Positions 5,893 through 13,555 of a stretch of 30,682 nt of DNA are shown here, piece after piece. Each line of letters opens with the position of its first letter. Position 1 is the stretch's first letter. The stretch is taken from NCBI GenBank assembly GCA_900759455.1, contig CAAEVI010000022.1:1-30682 (forward strand), read 5' to 3'. Source of the DNA: Erysipelotrichaceae bacterium (lineage in GTDB: Bacteria > Bacillota_I > Bacilli_A > Erysipelotrichales > Erysipelotrichaceae). Position numbers and translations under genes: made by a program. The notes beneath the pieces are model-generated. The model was given only the letters and a program-made list of their open reading frames with translations. It was not told where the DNA came from and ran no database searches.

Positions 5893-8238
5893 TTATGCGT
5901 TTTTCTGCTGTATTGTCGACACCTTGAATAAATAACGAACAGTTGTTTCCGCTTCGGCCGGAGCGCCTGCATAACTGCTGTATTCTTTGTTCAACGCCTT
6001 TGTCTCATCCAGGATCGTCTGCAGGGTATCCAGTTCTTCCACTGTCAGATCCAGCATTTCTTTCAGCTTCTGCATTCCCTCATCAGCAAAGCGACGCTGC
6101 CCCTGATAAAGCTGGCCGGCTCCGTCCTGCAATGCATCTAATGCTGTCTGCAGCTCCTGCAGACCATTGCTCATTGCCTCAAACTGATCCTTTTGTGCTT
6201 CGAGCTGTGCACTGCCTTCATCGAGCTGCCGTATGCCTCCCAACAGATCCGCATTATGATCTGTCAGTTCCTGACTGGCCGCATTGATCTGATCAATGCC
6301 TGCGGAAGACTGCTTCAGCAATTGTTTCATCCCGGCATCCGCCTTCATGCAGCCATCAGCAAGCTGCATGCTTCCTGTCGAAAGACGGTCGATGCCGTTT
6401 TTCAGCTGCGCTGCCATCTCATCGATATTGATCGCAAAGCCGGCTTCCGCCTTCGCGATCATATCCTGCATTCCCTGCAGCGTTTTCTGTGCGGTTATGA
6501 TATCTCCCGCTAATGTTGAAAGTGCTGTTTCGGCATCCGCCATTGATGCAAGCAGGCCCTGTACGCCTGTCTGTATCTGATCGAGAACAGCGGTTATCTT
6601 CGAAGGATCCACAGTTTTCAGTTTTTTCAGGCTCTTGTTCGATGTCTGAATCTGTTCAGCTTCTACTTTACCGGCTTCAAGCCTGTCGATCTGTTCGTTT
6701 ATCATTTCCTTTGTTTCCTGATCGGATACCGTATTCATCGTTTTTTGAAGCTGCGAAACGGCACGGTCAATTTGATCATTTGTATTTTTGGCTGCCTGTG
6801 CCAGATGATCATTGGCATCATTCATTTCATCCTGATATTGTTCGATGAGCTTGTTGTTTTCACTAACGATCTTATTGTTTTCTGTCACAGCCTGGTTGTA
6901 TGCTTCCACAGCCTGTACGTAAGCCTGCTTTGACTGCTGCAGAGACTGCATAGATTGATCCAGCTGTGAAAGCAGCGTTTCCATAGAACCCAAAATTCCC
7001 TGATCTTTCTGGATCATCTGATTCATCTGCCGCAATGTCTGCTGTGAAGTATCCAGCAGCTGTTTTGCCTCTTCAAGTGCATGTTCATCCAGCTGATCCG
7101 TTTTTGCCTTCAACTGCTCGATTCCCTGCTGCAGTGCCTGCGCCCCCTGTGTCAGTGAGGCAATCCCCGTTTCCGCCTGTCCGATGCCTTTTGGAATGGC
7201 ATACAGCTTCTGATTTCCTTCATTCAGTGCTTTTACTCCCTGCAGGTAGGCATTCATGCCCTGCAGCAGACTCGAAGTGCCGCTGTGAAGCGCTTTTGAA
7301 GCAGAGGCAAGCTGTTCGATCTGCGGATAAGCAGATGTCAGAGGACGGAACCGTTCATTGAGTTCGATCGTACCCTCATACAGCTCTTTCGATCCTTCCA
7401 GCAGTTGCTTGGATGCCGAAAACAACTGACTGATCCCTTCGCTGAGATCCTGATCTTGAAGATAACCGGAAAGATCTTCCATGCTCATTTCATTGGTAAA
7501 TCCAAGCATCAGCGAAACCGGTTCAAAATCATTCACATCTGCTTCTATCACCGTCTGATCGAAGAGATGCAGCTGCTGGCTTACCTTCTTGAGACCGACC
7601 TGTTCCAGCGTTTCGCTCAGTCCCGGTATCGTCGCAAAAGCAAGGAATTCATTTGTTCCGTCATTGACGATCTTGCCGTTTTTACATTTTACATTTTTAT
7701 AATGTTCAGTATCCAGCTTGAGCAGACCGCCTCCCAGATAACTCGGATGCACATTTACTTTTTTGCCGTTGACTGTTATTTCGTTTGAAACAGCCGCGGA
7801 TAATTCGACACACAGCTTTAGATGACCGCTTTTTCCCTGTGCCTCTTGAGCACTCATTTTTCTGCCGTCGATTTCATAAGAAATCTTAACTGTTATCGGA
7901 AGTTTCTTTTCTGATTTTCCCGTATAATACAGATCACTTTGTTCGCTGTTCCATGTATAAACGTTTCCATCAATGCCCGGTTTTTCATTTCCCTTGATGT
8001 TTTCCACATCGCTGAGGTCCAGTTTTTCTTTGACATTGTGAATTCCGTCTTCATCATGCAGCCAGCTGGACACGCTGATGTCGGATACAGAGCCGTCCGC
8101 ATTCAGGACCGTATATACCGTTTCCGTTTTTTCACAAGGATGATCCGTTTCTTCCGCATGTACCGAAACAGGGATCATCGAAAATCCCAGCGCCGCTGCC
8201 AGTAAGACCTTGCCTGTTTTTATCAGTTGTTTTTTCAT
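5893..8238 (-). CDS. exported XXXLXXG-heptad-repeat protein, MMPL transporter partner
   Basis: A 781-residue secreted protein. Residues 1-28 form a Sec signal peptide (KKQ start, hydrophobic core, cleavage near VHA-EE). A beta-rich domain of about 240 residues follows. Two clusters of the X-X-X-Leu-X-X-Gly heptad come next, for example LLEGSKELYEG, LLQGMNAYLQG and LNEGNQKL around 285-370, and LSTGSMQLADG onward after about 600. A long Gln-rich coiled coil separates them. These repeats are typical of YhgE/Pip-like proteins and of exported proteins encoded next to MMPL/RND exporters in Firmicutes. No membrane helix or sorting motif is seen at the C-terminus. Its ATG overlaps the MMPL stop by 4 bases, so the two are translationally coupled and probably form an envelope-spanning complex. 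The function is inferred from context. Confidence 0.85.
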   Translation of the reverse strand: MKKQLIKTGKVLLAAALGFSMIPVSVHAEETDHPCEKTETVYTVLNADGSVSDISVSSWLHDEDGIHNVKEKLDLSDVENIKGNEKPGIDGNVYTWNSEQSDLYYTGKSEKKLPITVKISYEIDGRKMSAQEAQGKSGHLKLCVELSAAVSNEITVNGKKVNVHPSYLGGGLLKLDTEHYKNVKCKNGKIVNDGTNEFLAFATIPGLSETLEQVGLKKVSQQLHLFDQTVIEADVNDFEPVSLMLGFTNEMSMEDLSGYLQDQDLSEGISQLFSASKQLLEGSKELYEGTIELNERFRPLTSAYPQIEQLASASKALHSGTSSLLQGMNAYLQGVKALNEGNQKLYAIPKGIGQAETGIASLTQGAQALQQGIEQLKAKTDQLDEHALEEAKQLLDTSQQTLRQMNQMIQKDQGILGSMETLLSQLDQSMQSLQQSKQAYVQAVEAYNQAVTENNKIVSENNKLIEQYQDEMNDANDHLAQAAKNTNDQIDRAVSQLQKTMNTVSDQETKEMINEQIDRLEAGKVEAEQIQTSNKSLKKLKTVDPSKITAVLDQIQTGVQGLLASMADAETALSTLAGDIITAQKTLQGMQDMIAKAEAGFAINIDEMAAQLKNGIDRLSTGSMQLADGCMKADAGMKQLLKQSSAGIDQINAASQELTDHNADLLGGIRQLDEGSAQLEAQKDQFEAMSNGLQELQTALDALQDGAGQLYQGQRRFADEGMQKLKEMLDLTVEELDTLQTILDETKALNKEYSSYAGAPAEAETTVRYLFKVSTIQQKNA

Positions 8239-10313
8239 ATATTATTTCTCCTTTCTTGATGCGGCCATTTCCTGGTCGTTTTCGCAATCAGCTTATTTCC
8301 CGCCAGCAGCATGCCTGGCAAAACGAAAATAATGCTGATGACCGAAATAAGCGCACCGCGCGCCAGCAGTTCACACAGACTGGAAATCATGTCCATGCGT
8401 GAAATCAGAGCCACTCCGATGCATGCCGCAAAGAACGAACATCCGCTCGTAATGATCGAAGGCGCACTTTTGCTTACCGCAATGCGTACTGCCGTTTTGA
8501 TATCCCGATGACGCCCCAGTTCCTCTCTGGTCCTTGTTGTCATCAAAATGGCATAGTCCACACACGCTCCGAGCTGAATCGTACCGATCACGATGCCGGC
8601 AATAAACGGAAGCGTCGTGTTGGTGAAATAAGGGACTGCCATATTCACCGTAATCGCCAGTTCGATGGCAAGCACCAGAACGAACGGCAGCGAGAAAGAG
8701 ACAAATGTCAGCAAAATGATCACGAAGATCGCCGCAATGGAGAGCACATTAACGACCTGGAAATCTTTATCGGCTGTTGTGATCAGATCTTTCGTCAGCG
8801 CTCCTTCTCCGGTGATCAGCGCATCGTGATCATAAGCATGCAGGATGCTGTACATTTCCTCAATCTGATGATTTTCCTCCTCGCTTGCCGCATGATAATC
8901 ACTGTTGGCAATGATCATCTTATAGCCGCCATTCGCAAAGAGATCTTTGACCGCCTGCGGCTCGAAGCTTTCCGGCACGAGACCTCCGACATATTTTTCA
9001 TAAGACACAACCGATTCAATCCCGTCGATTCCTTCGATATCCGCCGTAATTTCCTGCATTTCTCTGTTCGAGAGATCATCATTTACAAGTATGAAGTGAG
9101 TCGTGTTCATATTGAACTTATCCTTCAGTTCTTTAGTTCCCTTCATGCTTGACAGTTCTGAAGGAAGAGAGGATGTCAGGTCATAGTACTGTGAAACATT
9201 TGCCTGTGCGATCCCCATCGGAATAAACAGACATACAGCCATAACCAGAATAGCTTTATAATGACGGACCACGAAATCAGGAAGCCTCTTCAGCTCATGG
9301 ATCAGTGTCCGATGCGTATACTTTTCAATCTGCCGGTCAAACAGCATCAACAAACTAGGCAAAACAAAGATCGTGCATAGCACACCGAGGACGACGCCTT
9401 TCGCCATGACCAGTCCGATATCGCTGCCTAAGCGCAGCTGCATGAAGCATAATGTGAGAAAACCGGCGACCGTAGTCACTGAACTGGAGGTAATGGAACT
9501 GAATGTCGCGCAAATAGCTTTGGCCATTGCCTCTTCATTGTTGCATTTTTTCTTTTCCTCCTGATAACGGTGCAGCAGGAAGATAGAATAATCCATCGTG
9601 ACCGCCAGCTGCAGGATCGCTGCCAGTGCCTGCGTAATATAAGAAATTTCCCCCAGGAAAAAATTCGTTCCAAAGTTATAGACAATAGGAAATAAAATAC
9701 CGATCATGAAGATCAAAGGCGCCACTGTTGATTCAAGCCCCATAAACAAAACGATAAGACTTAAAGCAACGGCAATCACGATATAACGCCTCATTTCCGA
9801 ATTCGCCAGTTCTTTGGTATCCTGAGCGATCGCACTCATTCCTCCCAGATAGCATTCTTTATTCGAGATCTGTTTGATTTGCTGGATCGCATCCATCGTC
9901 CTTGTCGAAGCCGTATCTTCATCAAAAGTAACGATCAGGATCGTGGAATCACCGGAATACAGCTGCTGCTGTACCTCCTGCGGAAACATTTCTTTCGGAA
10001 CCGAGATATCCAATACATCATCCCGCCAAAAGACCTGTTTGACTCCGTCAACCGCTTCCATCTTTTTTTCCAGCTGTACGACTTCCTGATCCGACAGATC
10101 ATTTGTCACCATAATGCCGACGCTGGCAAGATGATACTTCTCATCAAGAATGTTCTGACCCTTCATTGACTCACAGTCCTGCGGCAAATACGAAAGAATA
10201 TCATAATTGATCTTCGTATTCAGATAACCAAAGATACTGGGAATCAGCAAAGCAATCGCAAGTATCAGGATCTTATTTCGATGCCTGACAATACACTTGG
10301 CTATGTTTTCCAT
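8235..10313 (-). CDS. MMPL/RND-family transporter
   Basis: A 692-residue exporter with the duplicated RND layout. There is one helix near residues 13-30, an extracytoplasmic loop, and five helices at about 172-330 (with TMDYSIFLLHRYQEE). A sixth lies near 352-370, then a second loop and five more helices at about 528-680 (with ACVDYAILMTTRTREE). The Asp in the two xxDYxIxL motifs matches the proton-relay positions of the MMPL family. Members export lipids, drugs or envelope precursors using proton motive force. The start ATG at 10313 is preceded by GGAAAGGATGAATGAG. It is first in a two-gene operon whose promoter overlaps a TetR-type operator, pointing to inducible expression controlled by the divergent regulator. 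Substrate is unknown. Confidence 0.93.
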   Translation of the reverse strand: MENIAKCIVRHRNKILILAIALLIPSIFGYLNTKINYDILSYLPQDCESMKGQNILDEKYHLASVGIMVTNDLSDQEVVQLEKKMEAVDGVKQVFWRDDVLDISVPKEMFPQEVQQQLYSGDSTILIVTFDEDTASTRTMDAIQQIKQISNKECYLGGMSAIAQDTKELANSEMRRYIVIAVALSLIVLFMGLESTVAPLIFMIGILFPIVYNFGTNFFLGEISYITQALAAILQLAVTMDYSIFLLHRYQEEKKKCNNEEAMAKAICATFSSITSSSVTTVAGFLTLCFMQLRLGSDIGLVMAKGVVLGVLCTIFVLPSLLMLFDRQIEKYTHRTLIHELKRLPDFVVRHYKAILVMAVCLFIPMGIAQANVSQYYDLTSSLPSELSSMKGTKELKDKFNMNTTHFILVNDDLSNREMQEITADIEGIDGIESVVSYEKYVGGLVPESFEPQAVKDLFANGGYKMIIANSDYHAASEEENHQIEEMYSILHAYDHDALITGEGALTKDLITTADKDFQVVNVLSIAAIFVIILLTFVSFSLPFVLVLAIELAITVNMAVPYFTNTTLPFIAGIVIGTIQLGACVDYAILMTTRTREELGRHRDIKTAVRIAVSKSAPSIITSGCSFFAACIGVALISRMDMISSLCELLARGALISVISIIFVLPGMLLAGNKLIAKTTRKWPHQERRNNI

Positions 10314-10341
10314 ATCTCATTCATCCTTTCCAATACACTGC

Positions 10342-10369
10342 AGTATATCACAAAATGACCAATAGTCAA
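10342..10369 (-). promoter_or_regulatory. promoter of the MMPL operon
   Basis: Minus strand TTGACT (10364-10369), 16 bases, then TGA-TATACT (10342-10347), an extended -10 promoter. The -35 box is one arm of the operator at 10356-10368. Confidence 0.75.
10356..10368. promoter_or_regulatory. TetR-type operator O1, MMPL side
   Basis: TGACCAATAGTCA, an imperfect palindrome with TGAC and GTCA arms, overlaps the -35 box of the MMPL promoter. It shares TGAC-n-GGTCA architecture with O2 (seen on the minus strand as TGACTATTGGTCA), but its spacer is one base shorter. The presumed binder is the adjacent TetR protein. Confidence 0.65.
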
Positions 10370-10416
10370 TTATTTTTAATTTTTTTATAAGAACGGCATA
10401 TATACTGCTGATTTCA

Positions 10417-10445
10417 TTGACCGTATGGTCATTTAATCTTATAAT
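10417..10445 (+). promoter_or_regulatory. promoter of the tetR-like gene
   Basis: TTGACC (10417-10422), 17 bases, TATAAT (10440-10445), a near-consensus sigma-A promoter. The predicted start near 10452 leaves under 10 bases before the ATG at 10461, so the leader is very short. Confidence 0.75.
10418..10431. promoter_or_regulatory. TetR-type operator O2, regulator side
   Basis: TGACC-GTAT-GGTCA is a perfect inverted repeat that overlaps the -35 and spacer of the tetR-like promoter, the expected place for autorepression. Confidence 0.7.
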
Positions 10446-10460
10446 AAAGTGGGTGATTGT

Positions 10461-11090
10461 ATGAAATTTAAAGTTTTGGAAAATAAGAAAAACAAAAAAA
10501 ACGCTTTACTGAAAAGCGCTTTTGACCTTTTTACGAAAACGGATATTCATTCCGTATCAGTTCAGGATATCGTCAAACAGGCCGGTGTGGCAAAAGGGAC
10601 CTTTTATCTTTATTTTAAAGACAAATACCAGGCACGGGATGTCCTGATTCAAAACGAGGCGATGCGACTGTTCAATAACGCTCATCTCGAACTGGAAAAA
10701 AACGACATCCAGGACTTTGAGGATGCCGTCGTGTATATCATCAATCAGGTCCTGCTTCAGTTAGAGAACAATCCGATCATATTAAAATTTATCGAACGAA
10801 ATCTTTCTTGGGGCATTTTTCATGAGCATCTGCAAAATACGATTGAAGGCAATACGCTTGATCTTGTCAGCAATTTCAGATCTCTTGCCGAAAAAAACAG
10901 CTATTATTTCGATCGGCCGGAAGTCGTTCTATACATAATCATCGAAACTGCGGGAAGCACCTGCTACAACTCCATTTTGTATAACCAGCCACTTCCCATC
11001 AAAGAATTCAAACCTTATCTGTTTCAGTCAATCCGGGCTATCCTGCGCAGCTATAAAGCAGAGCAGCCGGCAAAAGAACAAAAGCAATAA
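10461..11090 (+). CDS. TetR/AcrR-family transcriptional regulator
   Basis: A 209-residue repressor-type protein. The N-terminal helix-turn-helix spans roughly residues 17-60. It shows the family pattern S-V-x-D-I-V-K-x-A-G-V-A-K-G-T-F-Y-L-Y-F-K-D-K, where the Y-x-Y-F-x-x-K recognition end is diagnostic. The rest is a helical ligand/dimerisation domain with no close identity I recognise. The start is the ATG at 10461; an in-frame GTG at 10449 falls at the predicted -10/start region. The gene is divergent from the MMPL operon, and both promoters carry matching palindromes, so it very likely represses both. A strong terminator follows. Confidence 0.92.
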   Translation: MKFKVLENKKNKKNALLKSAFDLFTKTDIHSVSVQDIVKQAGVAKGTFYLYFKDKYQARDVLIQNEAMRLFNNAHLELEKNDIQDFEDAVVYIINQVLLQLENNPIILKFIERNLSWGIFHEHLQNTIEGNTLDLVSNFRSLAEKNSYYFDRPEVVLYIIIETAGSTCYNSILYNQPLPIKEFKPYLFQSIRAILRSYKAEQPAKEQKQ

Positions 11091-11091
11091 C

Positions 11092-11133
11092 AGAAAAGGA
11101 GGAGCAGCTGATCATGACTGCTCCTCCTTTTCT
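11092..11133. terminator. intrinsic terminator between convergent tetR-like gene and yjbQ
   Basis: A perfect 16-bp stem (11092-11107 with 11118-11133) around a 10-base loop, with TTTT at the plus-strand end and the mirror on the minus strand. It separates convergent genes. Confidence 0.85.
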
Positions 11134-11151
11134 CATGCGAAGAAGTACACC

Positions 11152-11661
11152 TCATTCACCGATCAAACACAACAGACAGCTTCTTGTCCTCGAACGGTTC
11201 GTATCCCAATCCGCAAAAAAGATATCTCCGAATTCCCCCATCATACATTTTCCGTTCACAACAGCAATACATACCTGTGAGCCAGTCAATGTTGCTTTCA
11301 AATGAGCGTCGGCATTCAATAATATTGCCGGATTGTCGCGATAACAGGAATACCTCTCCCTGCAAAAATCTCTGTGTTCATGTCCAGGATAATCATAATA
11401 ATCATCAAACATCAATTGTTTTGGATAAATCTTATTTAAGCCGCGAATCAGATCTCTCTGTAAATAATCGTAACCAAATTCATCACAATCATGAACACCT
11501 TCTTCAAAAAAAACCGAACATGTCGTGTGCATGGATTGAATCAAAAGTATTCCATTGTCCAAATGTATGTCCCCAATAAATTTTTCTATTTCCTGTTTCA
11601 AAGAATAAAAGTTGACTCTGTTTGGAACAGTATTAAAATATAACAGTTTCGTGTGCATCAT
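11152..11661 (-). CDS. YjbQ/UPF0047-family protein
   Basis: About 169 residues of the YjbQ family (TIGR00149), a small single-domain fold; some members have weak thiamine-phosphate synthase activity, but the physiological role is not settled. The diagnostic motifs are QSMHTTCSVFFEE, a central DYYDYPGHEHRD, then LNADAHLKATLTGSQ and GEFGDIFFADWDTNRSR, which match the family's N-x-D-A-H and G-x-x-Q-x-I-x-F-x-E-x-D-x-x-R blocks. The site GGAGGTGAAG precedes ATGATG, so translation starts at 11661 or 11658. The gene begins inside the end of the isomerase-like gene (26-29 base overlap), implying coupled translation. It is the last gene of the PTS locus and lies behind an internal terminator. Its role in sugar use is unexplained. 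Confidence 0.85.
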   Translation of the reverse strand: MMHTKLLYFNTVPNRVNFYSLKQEIEKFIGDIHLDNGILLIQSMHTTCSVFFEEGVHDCDEFGYDYLQRDLIRGLNKIYPKQLMFDDYYDYPGHEHRDFCRERYSCYRDNPAILLNADAHLKATLTGSQVCIAVVNGKCMMGEFGDIFFADWDTNRSRTRSCLLCLIGE

Positions 11662-12343
11662 CTTCACCTCCGTCTTTTTCCGCCTCTTTCGTTGCATCTA
11701 AGAATTCAATTAACGTTTTCCTTGGGTCAGTAGAACCAAAAATACCCGATGTGCTCCCTGTACCGTCAGCACCGTGCCATATAGCACGAATAATATCCAT
11801 TTTTGATTTGATCCCTCCGCTTTGCGATATTCTGGTATCAGGACAAATTGTTTTAATAAAACGATTAGTATCATTAATATACTCCATATCAGAAACAATT
11901 CCTGTTCCAATGAGAGTATTTTGTTCACAGATAATCATATCCGGTTTTAAGAAGGCAATTTGTCTGATTTCTTCTCTATCCCCTCCACAGACAAGACTTT
12001 GAATTCGACGTTCTCTACACTGTTCTACAGCTTTAGAAAGATCAGCATATGTCATCGGATTGCTGTCATGATTTAAAACTACTGCCTTTGCTCCGGCATC
12101 CTGCAAAAAATCAATATTCACAGAACCCATTTTTTCCTTTGACAACGAGATATCCATGGTTTGAGCACTAATAATCATATTAGTACATTGATGCGCTAAC
12201 TGTGATAAATAAACAGTCGGACAGGAAAAATAAATGTCAAAGTCATAATGCTGTGCGGCTTGATTTGCAAAATCAGCAAACGCAAACAGATCATGACCAA
12301 GCAGAATAGATTTAGGATTAATACTGAAAAATAATTTCGTCAT
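11633..12343 (-). CDS. triosephosphate isomerase-like protein (archaeal-style, operon-borne)
   Basis: A 236-residue TIM-barrel protein related to triosephosphate isomerase, nearer in length and layout to the compact archaeal type than to the ~250-residue bacterial glycolytic enzyme. Candidate catalytic residues are preserved: Asn9-Pro-Lys11 (family N-x-K), His92 in VVLNHDS, and Glu140 in IICEQNTLIGTG (family E-P-x-x-x-I-G-T-G). The phosphate-binding end reads GADGTGSTSGIF. Location in a sugar PTS operon, rather than with gapA/pgk, suggests it interconverts a pathway-specific sugar phosphate or handles triose phosphates made by the pathway. It starts at the ATG 12343, after AAAAGGAGAAAAGT. It follows the SIS gene by 37 bases containing a terminator, and overlaps the yjbQ-like gene. 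Confidence 0.8.
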   Translation of the reverse strand: MTKLFFSINPKSILLGHDLFAFADFANQAAQHYDFDIYFSCPTVYLSQLAHQCTNMIISAQTMDISLSKEKMGSVNIDFLQDAGAKAVVLNHDSNPMTYADLSKAVEQCRERRIQSLVCGGDREEIRQIAFLKPDMIICEQNTLIGTGIVSDMEYINDTNRFIKTICPDTRISQSGGIKSKMDIIRAIWHGADGTGSTSGIFGSTDPRKTLIEFLDATKEAEKDGGEDDAHETVIF

Positions 12344-12357
12344 ACTTTTCTCCTTTT

Positions 12358-12382
12358 AAAAAAAGCAGCATCTCTGCTGCTT
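12358..12382 (-). terminator. internal intrinsic terminator/attenuator between the SIS gene and the TIM-like gene
   Basis: On the minus strand AAGCAGCA-GAGA-TGCTGCTT forms an 8-bp hairpin followed by a T run. The hairpin overlaps the stop codon of the upstream gene. No promoter fits into the remaining ~20 bases before the next ATG, so the two distal genes should depend on read-through. Confidence 0.8.
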
Positions 12383-13541
12383 AGATTTTGTACAAAGTAA
12401 CACCGGTAACCACTCTGTTCACTTCTCCGGATGGACATGGATCATCCGGCCAGATGCTACACTGAATGGATTTAAACATAGCCAGCTGTTGAGCGGCCAA
12501 AATATAAACAAGACCTAGAAGAACATTATCCATCTTCTGTTCAAGCTTCACTTTGAGCACATAATCAGCCAAGTTCCCAATCTCCTCCATATCAGAATTA
12601 CCGATAAGCATCAGTTTATTGTTCTTCTTTTGAACGGAAATTTCTTTGGCAAAATCATATTCATATTTTCTTGTATAAGCATTGTCGCTCAAATAGAGAA
12701 CAACCAGTGTCTCGTCATCGATAACCGATTTTGGTCCATGTCGAAATCCTAATGGAGTATCGAACATCGTCGTTACTTGTCCTTGTGTCAGCTCCAACAT
12801 CTTCAACTGACTTTCCTGAGACACACCTTTCAAACTATTTGAACCAAGATATACTATTTTCTTGAAATGAAACTCATCAACAATTTTTTTGAGATCTTCC
12901 CATTGCGTATCTAGCATTGTCTGTGCAGATTCGGCCATTTCATTTACCAATGGCTCATATTCTTCCACATGATCAATATCCAGACACAAGATCGAAGCTA
13001 GACACATATTTGTATATGAAGAAGTCATGGCAAAGCTTTTATCCAGTGTTTCCGGTGTCAGCACTAATGAATAAGCATTGTTTTTTGCTCCTTCTTTTGC
13101 AAGAGCACCGTCTTTATTGCAAGTAATGAAAAGATGATAAATATTGTGACATACTTCATTTGCAAGATGTACAGCTCCTACAGATTCCGGGGAATCTCCG
13201 CTCCTACCAAAAGAAATCAGCAATGTGGGTTTCTTTTCAGACAAATACTTGCCAGGCTCAAGCACGATATCTGTCGTTCCATAAGATTTGACCTTATACT
13301 GCAGTTTTTCATTTAAGTAGTGCACAACTGTATTGCCCACATATTCGCTTGTTCCAGCACCTGTGAAGATAATATCATAATCTTCTTTTGACAGAATCTG
13401 ATTTAGAAAAGCCTTAATTTCATTTTTCTTCTCTTTGACCTGAAGATATGTCTTCTTCCATGTCGACGGCTGCTGATAAATTTCTGAACTCGTGTAAATT
13501 GCTTTCTTTTCTTTCCAGTAATCATTTGACTGACCAAACAC
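12381..13541 (-). CDS. agaS: AgaS-family SIS-domain sugar-phosphate deaminase/isomerase
   Basis: A 386-residue protein with two SIS domains, matching the length of AgaS, the galactosamine-6-phosphate deaminase/isomerase of the N-acetylgalactosamine pathway. The first domain has FTGAGTSEYVG and SFGRSGDSPESV (phosphosugar-binding Ser loop). The second has YLGSNSLKGVSQESQLKMLE, then DTPLGFRHGPKS and the AgaS-type ending DDPCPSGEVNRVVTGVTLY. The start is a GTG at 13541, six bases after an AAAGGAGGGG site; the gene begins 14 bases after the epimerase stop. AgaS homology implies an amino-sugar-6-phosphate or a tagatose-6-phosphate-type intermediate. GlmS-type or glucosylated-amine deglycase specificity cannot be excluded, because no kinase, aldolase or deacetylase is adjacent. 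Confidence 0.85.
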   Translation of the reverse strand: MFGQSNDYWKEKKAIYTSSEIYQQPSTWKKTYLQVKEKKNEIKAFLNQILSKEDYDIIFTGAGTSEYVGNTVVHYLNEKLQYKVKSYGTTDIVLEPGKYLSEKKPTLLISFGRSGDSPESVGAVHLANEVCHNIYHLFITCNKDGALAKEGAKNNAYSLVLTPETLDKSFAMTSSYTNMCLASILCLDIDHVEEYEPLVNEMAESAQTMLDTQWEDLKKIVDEFHFKKIVYLGSNSLKGVSQESQLKMLELTQGQVTTMFDTPLGFRHGPKSVIDDETLVVLYLSDNAYTRKYEYDFAKEISVQKKNNKLMLIGNSDMEEIGNLADYVLKVKLEQKMDNVLLGLVYILAAQQLAMFKSIQCSIWPDDPCPSGEVNRVVTGVTLYKI

Positions 13542-13555
13542 AAAGAACCCCTCCT

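Noticed and set aside
11633..12343. Housekeeping glycolytic tpiA
   Set aside because: Shorter, archaeal-like, lacks the bacterial Y-E-P-x-W-A-I-G-T-G wording, and sits in a sugar PTS locus rather than with gap/pgk.
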